A DNA stretch of 64,000 nucleotides from Baylisascaris procyonis (GCA_037389465.1 JAZARR010000223.1:310001-374000), one strand, 5' to 3'; positions 10,711 to 23,526 are shown, counted from the stretch's first letter. Translations and numbers: made by a program. Notes: a model not told the origin generated them from the sequence alone.

Positions 10711-13700
10711 AAAATCTCATAGCTTATGCCTCGACGAAGTGATTTAGCGCGTTGAATCTTTGATGTGCTAGCGTGCTTCCTGTACCATCTAGGGTATTAC
10801 CATTAAAAATGCTGAACTTAGCTCAATTTTCGAAGTTTCTCTGCGTCTATCTCGAAAGAGACCATTTCGGTGTCGCGAGCGTCATAGTTATTGACAGATC
10901 AAAATGACGTCAGATTAATTCATTGTTAGCAATTTCTCTATTTCTCACCAATATTCTATAGACGTGTTTTTTTTAAGCAGTCATGTTGGTGATATATGAA
11001 AAGAATATCGAATTTTTTTTTGCCCGCATTTTATGACTGATTAGATTAGTAGAAAATAAACATATTTCATTGTGATGAGAATGATCGCATAGGTTGCAAA
11101 ATTTATTAATGTAAAAATGCAATCAGTTATGTAAATTTCATTTTCGGAACAATAAACAAACATTTCTAATATTCGAAATAGTGACTGCTATGCGAAATTT
11201 TTTAAAAAAAGGAGGGAAGGATCGAAACATTATTATATGATCTGTCGAGATGATTGTTTTTGATATTGCTCGAATATTCCATTTTATTGTATTTCTTTGC
11301 CAGTATTATTTTTGATGCCTAATATTCTTTACTATAAGTATCTTCTTATAGTAATCTTGTTATTCAAATTTAATTCTACGAGGTGCAAATAGATTACAGA
11401 ATACAGTTTTTTTTAAGACCATACTTGTGAAATCAATAGGGTATTTTATATTGATAAAGAAAGAAGAAAGCTGCACACTAAAGATGAAAATAGAGTGCTT
11501 CGCATATTGATCATTATTTATTGACGCATTTGTTGAAATTGACGTCGAATATGTGTGTTGCCCGCACCATTCATCAACGATATTAACCAACCAATATGTT
11601 TGTCGTTCCGTTTTGCTAGTTACATTTCATCGATTCGTTTAATTTCACTTATATTTTCAATGACCTCACTTCGTCTCTCATTCGATCCTATTCCATTTGA
11701 AGTATCGTCAATCTTTCTCCCATTCGATCCGACAAGAGTGATTAATGAAGCAAAATCTGGAAAAATTTATGACAATGTAGTTAGGTATTTGAAAGCATCA
11801 TAAAAGTTTAAGGATTCTCGAGTTGCAATGGCAGCCTTCCTTCTTGCTTGTGGCCATATTCCTCTCATCTTTTGCCAGCAGCTTTTCGATTTATTATCGG
11901 TAGTTAATGAACAAGCTAACAGTCTATTTGTTTAACTCTCTACTAAGAGGTGGAATAACAAAAGAATCTTATTTTTGAGCATATTTATTTTCAAATTTTC
12001 ATGTGAAATATAAGCATATATTTCTCAATGTACATTTATTTTTATGCTGCAAATATTGTGGTGGAATATCTATATGGTTGAGAATATAGCATACATGCCA
12101 TAACACTAATATCTCCACTTATGTTTTTTGAATCATTCGTAGTAAAAGTTTTCTGGGCAAGTAAATCTCATCACTGTTCTGAGTATGAGACGAAAAATTC
12201 TTTATTACCCATATTCCTCGAATTGCGCATTAGGTCAGTTTGCCTTCTTTTCAGTTCAAATTACCTATTTAATGGTATATAAGCCAGCTTAAGGAAATGG
12301 ACTTGTTGTTGCAATCGACTTGATTCTATCAATATGAATCACATGTAGTTTTTTTTGAATTTTCCTCAAAAAGGAATTCAATCGAAGTAAAAAATTTTTT
12401 AACGGTTAAAAAAAGAAAATTCAATTGACGAGCCCATTCATTAAAAAATCTTCCAGTTAACTGTAATATCCTTTTTGTATCTTTATGTTCGATATCACAA
12501 AAAAGTCGATCGCCTAGTCTCTATTGCCTTTCCGAGAGTGAATATTTTATTCTTTTGATGCCGTTTTTTTTTTCTCATATTCTTCCTCTTCGTTTTGAGA
12601 CATTGTTATCGCATATTCCGAATCATGCAACTATCTCATTATTTCGTTCTCAATATTTCACTCTTTTATCATCGTTTCATAGTTGTTTTCCTATGATTTG
12701 CTTTAATAAGTAATAAACCATCCGGTTCAGTTTAACTCGACGATATTGATTGCATTCTTCTATCAGCAATCAATTTTTATACATTTCTTCAAATAAATAT
12801 TTAAATATTTTCAATCCTGAAGTGATATCCTAATGACTTTGATATCCTGAAATGTCACCGATGACTTAGTTTTTATCTTGCTTCCGCCTTGTGACGACCA
12901 CCTGAAGTATTCACTCATTTCTATGTGCCCATTGTTCACCACAAAAACGTTTATGTATTTAGGATAGGCTTGCAATTTTCCATCCAATTGAAGATAATTT
13001 CTATGCATACACTGTCTTTCTTGACTTCGCTTTCACTTCTGCAACAGATTTATTATTGCTGGATAAGTGGGATTATATGATGTTGGTCATGTGAGAAAAG
13101 GATAAACTCCAAATGAGGACTTTTACAGGGTTATTATTATTCATCCGGCCTACGATTTGTAGTATCTTTTGTTTCATCTCTACGAAGAAACGTCTCTTAA
13201 TCACTTTCGCTTGTAATACTTATTTATTTCCTACAATATATAAGGGGGTTTTATTGACCGATCGATAAGAAACTGGAACACCGCGTCAGTGTATTTTCTT
13301 CATTTTACTCTCTAGATATTGGCTATTAATTTGTAGATGGTACTGACAAATTATGAATATAAATATAGATATAAATATAAACAAAATCAGATAATTCTTG
13401 AAAGATTTACAAGAATGATCAGCCTTTATATTTGCATTCCATGCTAGCCAACTCTTTCTGCTTTTATTTCAATCCGTCCACAATTACAAAAAAAAGAAGG
13501 CTATTTGCAGTGAATTGTTACCATTGCGTATGCAGTAATACAGTCGATTTTTGACTCATCAATATTCGACATTCATTTCTTTCTTTTTCGTTTGAAAATC
13601 CAACGAAATGTTATATCTATAAATGGTTGCGTAAATTTATGAGTTTCTAATCGATATTTTTATATAATCGTTCACGAATATTGCGTTCACTAATTTTTTC

Positions 13701-14750
13701 TTTTTTTTTTAATATTCGATAACATTTCATCGGTTAGGATTGCTTTATAGGCCGAGAACAAATCATCGAGGGAAGATATAAACTCTTATTCGGTTACCAT
13801 TTGCCGCAAAACTTACCTGTGTATGAATTCATACGTATATGAATTAGCGCTCTATAGCGGTCTAATGTATCAATGAAAGGTGAAATTGAAATGAAAGATA
13901 GCGAATCGATTAGCGACTATTCATGCATTATTGATGTTTAAAGCCGTATAACATTATCACTATTCGTTGTTGATCATCGAAATGGTATTTTTCTTATGCT
14001 CTCAATGCATCACTATAAATTGAATATTGTTTCTTTATGTTCAAATGTTCTATAAGCTAATTTCTTGACTTTTTTCTAACGTCTTAGCTTTTTATTTTAA
14101 ACTATTTTCCTCATTTTCATTTAAGACGAATCTCAAGATAAACCCAACCATTAACGCTTAACTAGTCGAATATATTGGATCGGTGCTTCGATTTTGCATG
14201 TTAAAGAATATGGCCGGTTCATATTAAATTGACAGTATTGGAAAAACCAACGAACTTTACAGCATATTTTAACGTGCATTAGCTTTCCAAAAGTGGCTAA
14301 ATTGAGCGAAAGTTTTCTTCTTGTAAAAGAAAAACCTCTCAACGTAATTCGATTAAATTTGAGTTGTCATAATATGGCTTTCACAAAAAATTATCTCATC
14401 TTCAATGTTGATGCTGTTCTTTTGATTATTTTATTGGCCAAAAGAATTGTTTTATTATAATTGAATATTTGATTATTAACGCATAAAAAATTGAATAATG
14501 AATTCATTGAAACACTTGATCGACAATGATCAAGCACCTCTGCATAGGCGTGCAAAAAGCATCAATGCACACTCTATACAGCAATTGAAATGAAGACGGT
14601 CGCCCCACAGTGCAATAGTCAGTGATGACTGAACGCAGCTGCGCACACGTAATCCCACTGTCGTCACAGCTGAATGATGCCTTCTGTTCTGCTTTATTCT
14701 ATTTATATTCGCCTTGTATTTATTCCATTACTTGTTGTGATTTTTATTGC
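10711..14750. other. AT-rich spacer, no gene recognised
   Basis: Long AT-rich stretch with only short open frames of low-complexity composition. The frame ending at 11803 reads FDPTRVINEAKSGKIYDNVV before its stop and could be a relic last exon, but nothing supports that beyond composition. The first part of the kinesin motor would be expected in the last 1 kb and was not recognised. Confidence 0.35.
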
Positions 14751-14753
14751 TAG

Positions 14754-14957
14754 TATGTAGTGATTTGTAGATTGGTAGTAGTGAAACATACGATGGAGGC
14801 AGCGGTTGACTTGAGAGACTCAACAAGTGTGGATGTGATCGGCATTATTCTGAGAGCCATGCAGCATTTCTTCACTTCGATCGAAGCTCGCAAACGTGCT
14901 GTCAGGGATCATCGACTCATTGAGGCTATTTCCGATGTTGCTATGCACTTCATTGAG
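14754..14957 (+). pseudogene. klp-12: Kinesin P-loop exon, broken
   Basis: TTTTATTGCTAG is followed by a frame with IGSSETY at 14771-14791, aligned to the kinesin P-loop TGSGKTY: the catalytic GK has become SE. A frame jump then occurs where two bases of a short AC repeat appear lost. The exon continues EAAVDLRDSTSVDVIGIILR and AMQHFFTSIEARKRAVRDHR to FIE, then GT. The I-I-x-R-A-x-x-H-x-F-x-x-I-E-x-R-K pattern is specific to KIF21. Confidence 0.8.
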
Positions 14958-15217
14958 GTTACAATCATCTCATCGTTGTTTATTGTCTTTCAGTTTTTTC
15001 GTTAATTTTTCCCAAATGTCGACTATAAAGATCTATGCATATATGTTTGTCTTTACTCAATAGTTTCAGTTTGCAATTTGCGGTAAAAAAATTTTATATT
15101 TTAGAAACTTTTTGATATTTCAACGATGATTTCATCCCATTTGATCGTCTAATTTATGATAAATGGGCAATCAGTGATGCTAAAAGGTTTTCATTCATGA
15201 TTTATTTTTATTTGCAG

Positions 15218-15352
15218 CTGTGCACTAAAGATATCGTTGATTTATTAGCTGATGACAGGTCTACATCGAATGGCCATCGGATATATGAAACTGCAAGCGG
15301 TGAAATGTTTTTGAATGGTGTCACGAGTCAACCGGTCAGCAATCCACAAGAG
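15218..15352 (+). pseudogene. klp-12: Kinesin motor exon 2, frame intact
   Basis: Exactly 45 open codons between TATTTGCAG and GTACTT. LCTKDIVDLLADDR corresponds to the LYNEEVLDLFD strand, and RIYETASGEMFLNGVTSQPV to the IHED-GGIYTVGVT region, ending NPQE. Reading frame and both splice sites are preserved. Confidence 0.85.
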
Positions 15353-15966
15353 GTACTTCTTTATACTAATATTCTTTTCGTTTTCATGAGATAAAAAATA
15401 GAATGAGTGGGAAAATAAAAAAACATAAGATAAAAAATAGAATCATTTATTGAATTTCTATCATTGATGTTTGCAAAAATGATAGAAATCTATTCGTATC
15501 ATTTACCCAAATCATCAACGTCTAATAAATTCTTTTTGCGAGGTTGGGGGGGGGGTGAATGAGGAGTCGGAGTGAAAACAAAGCAAATGGGATTTAAATA
15601 TATTTTGCATTAATAGTGCCTATTTATAAAGCCACTTATTGACATCATTGGTGGATAAACTGTACGATTTATTGGCTGCTTTAGCGTTCACCACAATTTA
15701 ATCCCAAATCCTGAGCAAATAAACTAAAATAGTTGTTGATGCTTCCAATTCGTTTGAAGATAATTGTGAATGTATCGTATAGTTATGGCTTTGTTGTTTC
15801 GTTTTTAACTTGCTGTGATGTTTATGCGTTTTTTCCTCCACTGGAGAAATGAAGGTGGCGGTGAGAAAGCGATGAGGCAGTTAACCTGGCAGGTAGTTCA
15901 AATATTTATTCTATAATATTTCATTTTCATTGTTTTGTTCACTGTAACTTTTTTCCCATATTGCAG

Positions 15967-16102
15967 ACATTAGCCGCCTTAAAGAATGATGCATTAAGTA
16001 GGACAACGGATCGACCAGTATGAACCAACAATCACCGCGTTCACAATGATGATCAGGCGACAAAGGGTGATTGTTATCGATAAACCACATGAATCACAAA
16101 AG
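15967..16102 (+). pseudogene. klp-12: Kinesin switch I exon, frameshifted
   Basis: CATATTGCAG is followed by TLAALKNDALSRTTDRPV and a stop. In the next frame MNQQSPRSQ corresponds to the switch I motif N-x-x-S-S-R-S-H, with Ser to Pro and His to Gln changes. In the third frame MMIRRQRVIVIDKPHESQK continues to a GTTATA donor. At least two frameshifts occur within about 60 bp. Confidence 0.8.
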
Positions 16103-16172
16103 GTTATATTTCTACCGCTTTTTTATTGTTTTTGATATTTGTTTTGTTTCCTTTTTTTCGTTTTCCGGAAAC

Positions 16173-16205
16173 TTTTCTGGAAAACGTTTTTCGTTTTCCA
16201 GAAAA
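16173..16205. repeat. Perfect 14-bp inverted repeat with T5 loop, intronic
   Basis: Arms TTTTCTGGAAAACG (16173-16186) and CGTTTTCCAGAAAA (16192-16205) flank TTTTT. A third, near-identical arm copy (CGTTTTCCGGAAAC) lies at 16159-16172, so the element looks like three alternating copies of one 14-bp motif. Confidence 0.85.
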
Positions 16206-16564
16206 CGTTCACAACGAATGAGCTTTTGAGCTTGAATGAGCTCGTAGGCTTTTTTGGAACTTTTGCGGCAATTAGACAAGCTCAATGTAAGTATGAATTG
16301 ACAACTGAAGTTTTTTGAATATTTGTTAAGGTTGTAATATTTCACCATAGAATTGACATTTGTTAATTTTTCGTTAATTTTTTTTATTAATTGTTAATTT
16401 TTTTCCCATTATTAATTTAATTTTTTTTCCATGATTTGTTTATTTTTTCCATTATTCCAGTGGATCATTTTTTATCGATACCGTTGACCAATGCTTACCA
16501 GGCCATTTAACCGATGCTATATACCTACTTGATTTTGCTGCGAAGATTGCTTTGATCGTTTCAG

Positions 16565-16732
16565 GAGGAATCAGCAGACGTTGAAAATACATGTGCATCA
16601 AATGCGCCAAGTGAATTCAAGATTCTGACTGCAAAGTTTCATTTTGTGGATCTAGCAGCATCAGAAAGATAAAAACGCATTGGTGCCATTGGGGAGCGCG
16701 CCAAAGAGGGTATCAGTATCAACCTTGAACTG
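16565..16732 (+). pseudogene. klp-12: Kinesin switch II exon with stop
   Basis: 56 codons between CGTTTCAG and GTGAGT. SEFKILTAKFHFVDLAASER is followed by TAA, then KRIGAIGERAKEGISINLEL. Switch II DLAGSE reads DLAASE, and the stop replaces the Leu of ERLKR. The C-terminal N-x-G-L has become NLEL. The splice sites are consensus. Confidence 0.9.
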
Positions 16733-16840
16733 GTGAGTATGCTTTCTTTCTGGGAATTGTGGATCTTTTCTCTCATATATTACTCCATTTTCATTTGATT
16801 TTTTTGCTCATATTTTCCCTACAGTAAAGGCAAAGGCACT

Positions 16841-17056
<216 letters not shown>

Positions 17057-18144
17057 GTCGGGACTCAATTAATTCAACTTGAATCATTATGGAATGGTTG
17101 AAAACCGCTAATGCATTCATGATATTTGTATATGGGAGTGAATGACAAATGAGTGGCAAATGAATTAGCCGCTTAAATAAAACAACATCCACAAGTGGTG
17201 AAATGTTCCTCCCTCTTGAGCGTGACGTTCTTTCTGCTCGAAATAGGGGCATATTTGTGTCATTTCGAAGTCGGTGGATGATTGTGGAATTTAGTCTGGC
17301 AGGTAGATTTGCAGTATTGAATTTGATGAATCCATCGTCAGCAGTTGCCGAGATGATATTAGGGGAATGCAGATACTCATACAAGTAACTGTGAGTAGGG
17401 GTTATATCATTATAATGCACTTTTCCAATGCGAAATCGCATAGAAAATTCTTGTTTTGTTTCGTACTTATTTCCTTGCATTGTTTCTTGCTTCATTCGAT
17501 AGTTTCTTATTGCTTTCCATAGAGCAATTTATTGAGATGGTCTATTGAGTATCGTATCGATCGTGTATATTTCCGTATATTTCCTTCGGTTCTATCGAAT
17601 ATAAATAGAAATAAATTTCCTAAATATAATTCAGGATATCGAAAATCAGTTTTTGAGAACGAAATATCAAAAAACAAACTTTTTGTGCAATTATGGATTT
17701 TTCTATTGTTATTTTACGCTGGCATGAAGATGTTAACCATCTAAACAAGGGATTGCTATTATCGTTTCGATGAGCCGACATTATGGACCTCATATTGCTA
17801 TTCGTGCTTTTTAGGCCTTATCTTCAAATTGCTCGTCATATAAAGGTAGAAGAAGTCAAAGTTCAGGCAATCCTGCTTTCCTCTCTTCTTGAATATAGTA
17901 AAACGTCAGACAGCATGTTGGTTTAAGCCAACAGTATTAGGCATTTTTGTGAGTGCGCTTAAGCCACCAAAAATTTCGTTTTTACTCTTGATAATTCCTA
18001 GTCGAGTGGATGTGAGAAGCTGAAGTCTAACGGCAAAGGAAGTTAGAGTAAAACGGTTGAATATGTTTCATTCAGTGGTAATGTGATTGACATTCCAAAT
18101 ATAGGGTAGTCAGATGATCAAACATATGACTGCTTATTTTGCAG

Positions 18145-18415
18145 GAGTACACTGTTTGAATCACAAGTAACAAATGAGCACCTACGATGACAGATGAGTC
18201 GTCTGAAACCAGCTTCAAGTGGAATGCATGCATAAACGATCGATATATTGGATATGCCCAGTGGTTATATATCGATGACAGATGCACCGAATACACCAAC
18301 TATGCCTCTCGCGAATGGATTCACCTCGCTATTAATGGCGCTTCTAATTCATCGTTGGCAATCATCGAGGAAGCAAGAGCAGATGTAAAGCGCATGAAAA
18401 GGAGTGTAATGGAAG
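18145..18415 (+). pseudogene. klp-12: Kinesin coiled-coil exon, broken
   Basis: TATTTTGCAG is followed by STLFESQVTNEHLR, a TGA and QMSRLKPASSG, corresponding to the KIF21 LLESEAVNENLRKNLSRA segment. After a frame change it ends LAIIEEARADVKRMKRSVME, matching the IEMAKKDIEELKRK helix, before a GTGAGC donor. Confidence 0.75.
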
Positions 18416-18493
18416 GTGAGCTGTAGAAATTGTTGTAACCAGATGACTTTTAATAGATGAATTGAAATATTAATACATTTTCCTGGTAATTAG

Positions 18494-18576
18494 AGGAGTT
18501 CGAAATAGGAGAGAATGGACACAATATCAAGTTTAAAGAGGCTGAGAGCATCACTTTCAACGATGATGCGAATTGA
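18494..18576 (+). pseudogene. Possible kinesin acidic-linker exon
   Basis: AATTAG is followed by EEFEIGENGHNIKFKEAESI, TFNDDAN, then TGA. It is acidic and polar, as expected between the two coiled coils of KIF21. There is no donor, so it is probably decayed. Confidence 0.45.
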
Positions 18577-18853
18577 CTCAATAATTTGTATTTTGATCGC
18601 AAAAGTTATCATTCTTTTTTCAAAGTTTTGAGTGGTACACTATTTTTCTGCACTTAGGATTGTGATTAACTTTGCTGTGATTGGAATATTTGCAACTCGA
18701 AATGATTTTTACTTTTTAAAATTTGAAGGGGGGGGGGGGAGGCGATGAATAACTAAATGCACAATATTTGAGGAGCTGGAGTGGAGAGTGAAATTTCTGG
18801 ACGCTGTATTCTAAATCTTGTTCACTTGTGCTAGTCTGTTTGCTTGCTTTCAG

Positions 18854-19173
18854 GGCTAGGAGAAAGTAAAGAGACAGTGGAGGACGAAGTGGCTTGTGGC
18901 GATGCTTCGGATCAGAGGGCCGACGGTGATGGCGTTGCAACAAGAGATTTGAGGGACAATGGTGCTGATGAACCCATGCCAAGGCGTATCCACTCGAAAA
19001 ATGCACCCAAGGAAAGCGCCTTCTCGAGGGGAGACAAATGAACGGTTTGTTTGTCTCGTTATTAGTACTGTTAGTTCGACTGATTTGGCTAACGTCATGA
19101 GTGCTAGAAAGGTCTTGATAATGGACAACTGTAGCAGCTCTTTAGCGATCATTCACCCAGTCAGACTATCAAG
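18854..19173 (+). pseudogene. klp-12: Kinesin acidic region exon
   Basis: Between a TGCTTTCAG acceptor and a GTGCGT donor, the first frame reads LGESKETVEDEVACGDASDQ and RADGDGVATRDLRDNGADEP to a TGA. A second frame at the 3' end contains STDLANVMSARKVL, resembling the ADLANITCEI stretch that precedes the next coiled coil in KIF21. It is acidic overall. A (G)12 run lies just upstream. Confidence 0.55.
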
Positions 19174-20084
19174 GTGCGTTCCCGTGAGCCCAGAATATCC
19201 ACTCTGTTCTGAGAGCCTTTTTTTATGAGTTTATAGTGAATCAATCAGTTATGAGTTGATGTTGTAATTGCAGTAATAGTCATAGATCTATCGGTGCAGT
19301 CAATATTTTGTATCCTACAATTGTTTTTGTGGAACGTTCTTAGCATAAAGCTAGTGATTGACATTCCAATATTATTTTGTTTAACTTTGCCAATATTTTC
19401 GGCTTTTTGTTGATTTATATACAATCTTTGTCTGTTTCAGGATTAGTAGTGAATATTCTTCACCACGTAACCAAATTATGTCCGATATAAGCTCTTGGAC
19501 TTCAGTGCCTTTTCTCTCTGTGTTTGCCAGAAGTCAGAGCGTTTTCCGCTTTTTCTGTCTTCAATCGGATATTTATATAAATAGAAGTTGAAATACAATA
19601 ATTGAACCCTCATCGATTATATAGATTCACCGTTGCATTTGTGTTCTGAGAAATGTAGAAGAAGATGATGCATTTACCATGAACTAACTACAAATCGTTA
19701 TGGGGCGCAGTGATGTGAATGAGGCCACACTATAATCGCTCAGTTTTTTTTAACGACGATAGTCATAACTCTTTTAATCTATTTTGCTAATCGAAGCGCT
19801 ATTCACTGAAAGATGTTCTATTAGGTGGTTGTGAACCATAGGATTGGTACTATCAAAAGATGCGAAGAGGGGACATCTTTTCTTTCTCTTCGAATCTCAT
19901 TAGGAAAAGTAGATTTTTCTCGTTTATTCGCTATTTTGAACGACAATCTTGTTTATCTGTGCAAATCACGTTCTATTCAATCAATCGTTTTGCCTAACTT
20001 CATATTTGTTTGCACAACTACTAGTTTGGCGATGTTGGCAGATTATCATTGAAAATTTAATGATGCATTCCACGAATGCAATTA

Positions 20085-20125
20085 ATAATTTTAGAACGAT
20101 TTAAATATAATTTTAGAACGATTTA
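20085..20125. repeat. 22-bp offset duplication of a splice acceptor
   Basis: The 19-bp string ATAATTTTAGAACGATTTA occurs at 20085-20103 and 20107-20125, so two identical acceptors and exon starts sit in tandem in front of the coiled-coil exon. Use of the upstream copy would add 22 nt and shift the frame. Confidence 0.9.
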
Positions 20126-20220
20126 GATTGAGGGACGAGGTGGCCGATTCGCAAACCGAAATCAGCATTAAGGAGCACCTCGTTATGGAGCTCAAACGTA
20201 GTGAACGACGTCTCGCTGAG
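20117..20220 (+). pseudogene. klp-12: Kinesin coiled-coil exon, frame intact
   Basis: After ATTTTAG the exon reads LRDEVADSQTEISIKEHLVM, then ELKRSERRLAE, then GTAAAT. This is the KIF21 coiled coil with the pattern EI-IK--LI-ELE-S-RRL. It has no stop. The acceptor and first exon bases are duplicated just upstream (see the 22-bp repeat). Confidence 0.85.
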
Positions 20221-20949
20221 GTAAATTTTATCTCTTTTTTTTCATTTTTATCTGTTTTTTATCTGTTAGTTCTTCTGTCGATTCCTCACTCACCTCTTCA
20301 ATAAAGAAGGGATTTCAGCCCCATTTTACTTTCGAAAATTTTAAACTCTGTTTCATTCCGCTCTATTCTGTAGCATCATTTTATTTTCGAAAAAAAAATC
20401 GCCATATTTATATAAAAATAACACTTCTGAAGATGATAATATTGTTGTATTTACAGAAATTGAGTTATGTTACGTTTATGTCGCATATTCTTAGAGTGTT
20501 TTGAAGAATTTATTCATCATTGAAGTAATGAAAAATTAAAGTCGAAGAGCGAAATGAATGCAAACTGATGGGTGGAGGAAGTGGAAAAAAGGAAAACTCG
20601 ATTGCTGTTTTCTTCTGTGCTTTATGTTTCTTTTATTAGTTTCGAGTGAGTAATTAAAGCCGATTTGGTCCGAAATATTTCTGCGTTACATATATGCCGG
20701 AAATATTTCCTGCATTTATGAAATTTATAATTAACTACTCGATGAGATTATGTTGCTCTAATATATATTTATTATCTACTATTGTAATTGTTTATTGTGT
20801 GTTTCGACTTGTTTTATCTCATTCTTTTAGTTTTTTGCTTTTTTTTGCAAGTGATAATTGCATTCGAGTATATTATAAAATAGTATTCAAAGAAATGCTG
20901 AATGATGAGATATTTTATAAGATAAATTGTTAATTATGAATTTTTTTAG

Positions 20950-21041
20950 GTACGCATTATGTACGGAAAGAAACTTATCGAATTATCGTTGTGAATTCAG
21001 CCATCGAAGCTGAAAGGGATATTGCGTTCTCGCCGAAATGG
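20950..21041 (+). pseudogene. klp-12: Kinesin coiled-coil exon, frameshifted
   Basis: TTTTTTTAG is followed by VRIMYGKKLIELSL and TGA. In another frame AIEAERDIA and then VLAEM match the KIF21 run Y-x-x-K-L-x-x-L...ERD-VL. A GTTAGA donor follows. The exon is directly in order after the SERRLAE exon. Confidence 0.75.
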
Positions 21042-22238
21042 GTTAGATTTATTTTATTCGATTTTAATGTGTGAATTCTCTGATCACTTAATCGCTACCA
21101 AATTTCATCGATGATCTTCGAATGCTTTCCATTGATAATTTTGGTCGGAATCACTTAGGTGAAGACGGCTGTTCACTGGATGAATTTGGCAGTCAAATTT
21201 GTACTATCATGCTAATTTTCATTGAGAATATTATTTGAATATTTGTAAGAGAGGGATTATCTTATATGAAAAAGTGTGATTGAAGGAATAAATGTTGGGA
21301 TAGGTCATAATAATTGAGAGTTATATGATGCCATAGGCAAGTTCATAATTATTACTGTTTATTCTTTTTTCGTTTGATTGCTTTTGTAACAATTAATGTC
21401 ACAGTGATATTCACCCAGTGCGAACGCAATCTGCGTGAATCACTCTTTGAATGGGTCTATTGAATCATCAAAACAAAGATTGTGTGTTTGTTGCTGCTGA
21501 GCAATAAGGGGATAAAGAACCGGCTGACTTCTTTGCCTTTTCTTGCATATATTCTGTTATGTCCTTCAAAGGGTGAACATGTCAATGCAAGGAAAACAAT
21601 TTTCAATTTTCGATTCACTTTCTTCTCAAATTAGGATATAACCAAGTTTTTGTGCATCATTTTTTGTTGGCAGATTATTGGTATAAGTTTCCTGAGCTAA
21701 AATCCAGAGTTATTTTTATCTTTTATAGATATTCTTAGATCTAATCTTAGAAGGTAGACTACAGATCATCTTTCAGGTTGATCCTTCACCTTCAAAAAAA
21801 AAAATTCGATATTTAAAGGTATCAAATAATTTGTATGCATTTTACGGCGATCGGTTTTTTATTTTGCATCACTCGGATCAGAAATTTGTGGAAGACTTGC
21901 ACAAGTGATTAGATTAATTGAAATATGAGGGCACTATCATAGATATTTTCTTATTTATCAGCTATTTTTTCAAGTTCACTGGTTAGATAAATGAGAAGCA
22001 AATGCAAATATCGTGTTGTTTTATTTGACGTATCTCATCAAATGTTTTATTGTAATATAGCTTTTTATCCTGTTTTATTTACTATACTTCGTTATTCCTT
22101 TATCTTATCTCTTTCACATATTTCTTTATTCATTGTATTTCTTCAATTTTAGTCCATTGCAATTTGTGCCAGTATAATAGCAGCTGTATGAACCTATGCT
22201 GGTCATTATTTACTTTGTAATTGAGAATAAAATTTTAG

Positions 22239-22351
22239 GAAGAAGAATAGTCTCATAAAACGAACGGAGAACAAAAGTCGTCAATGGGAAATGTTCTTAA
22301 AGAAGACAACCCGAAAAGATAATTCGATTGCGATAACAGAATCGTCAAATG
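22239..22351 (+). pseudogene. Possible kinesin coiled-coil exon, open
   Basis: AATTTTAG, an open frame KKNSLIKRTENKSRQWEMFL with KKTTRKDNSIAITESSN, then GTATGT. It is basic and helical, at the position where KIF21 has its LKRKTEE region. Assignment rests on position plus composition. Confidence 0.5.
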
Positions 22352-22646
22352 GTATGTTTTATTAAGATAAAGTTTCATGGGTTCATTTGTTCGCTATGCT
22401 ACAAGATTCGTCCTTTTGAGCGATCGAATGCATCCCACATTGTTTGTTTATCTATTCGATGTTTATATAAATGTTGGCAAGTCCAATGCCGGAATTTTTT
22501 TTTAAATTTTTATATCTCCCCTGGGGTTATCGGTTCGATTGACTTTAGCCAAAAAAATTATTATCCACATTTTAGTTGGGTATTTAATGAATCTCTTTCA
22601 AAGAATTGTATTTCTATCGGGATTTTTCTCTTCTCGTCGATTCAGA

Positions 22647-22829
22647 ATGATGCCGGACCATTGCTGTCTCAATCTCAATCAGTGATTGATACGCGAATCG
22701 CATGTTTAGAAAGTCATATATTGAGGAAGTAGAAAGGATAAAAGCAGAAATGCAATATCTCAAGAATAAAAAAGCGATGATTTGTGAAGTTGAAAAAGGA
22801 GAAACTTTTAGAGGAATGAATTGATGTGT
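22647..22829 (+). pseudogene. Possible kinesin C-terminal coiled coil, frameshifted
   Basis: The frame NDAGPLLSQSQSVIDTRIAC, LESHI is followed after a shift by IEEVERIKAEMQYLKNKKAM and ICEVEKGET. The second part resembles the KIF21 region NEEMESL-ANIDYIN...MEE-GET. Boundaries are approximate. Confidence 0.45.
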
Positions 22830-23330
22830 ACAAATTGCAGCCAACATCGAATGTTGTTCTAATTTTTCTCACATAATATCGTATAGTATAGCTCTACATC
22901 GAGTCTTGAAATCATCAAAACAATAACTCTTGATGCAGTTGTAAGTTTATTTATTCAACTTATTATACCATTTTTGAAGAGTAGTTCCTTCATGTGTGAA
23001 GCAGTTTTCAATAACGGTATTCGAAGCATAAGTCAAACTTGGGTGGGATAATTTCCTCAATACAACCGATCAGAATGAACTATATCTAGGAAAGTTTATT
23101 CTGGTCGAATTGCATTTTTGCAACTCATTTGAAACTATTAGCCAATAAGGAATGAAAGGTTTTTTTTTTGATCTATGCTCGTTGTAGAGTCAATTCTTTC
23201 TTTAGAGACCGTGTTCATTGATAGAATTCTAAGACAATAATTGAATTATTGCTTTCTCTTTTTAATCCTTGAAAATTTTTTGTTGTTACTGTTGATGGGA
23301 TTGCTGATATGTTTATTGCAAATTTATAGA

Positions 23331-23526
23331 ATCGATTATCGAAATCGCGCCGAGGATTAGAACAAACCCATTCTCATACGATTCTAAATGCAGCAGGTTG
23401 TGCCACTCACCAAGCAATGCCGCGGTCAGCAGTGGCTCGAGCTCATCTTTAGATGGCTTCCTGATGTGGGATGACACTCTTTCTGCAGAGGACTCTGAGA
23501 ATAAACGGCTTATCACCGAGAAAAAT
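23331..23526 (+). pseudogene. Possible kinesin Ser-rich C-terminal exon
   Basis: A TTTATAG acceptor and a GTAAGC donor bound NRLSKSRRGLEQTHSHTIL in one frame and HSPSNAAVSSGSSSSLDGFL, MWDDTLSAEDSENKR in another. Ser-rich then acidic composition suits the KIF21 stretch before its WD40 domain. No WD40 exon was recognised after it. Confidence 0.4.
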
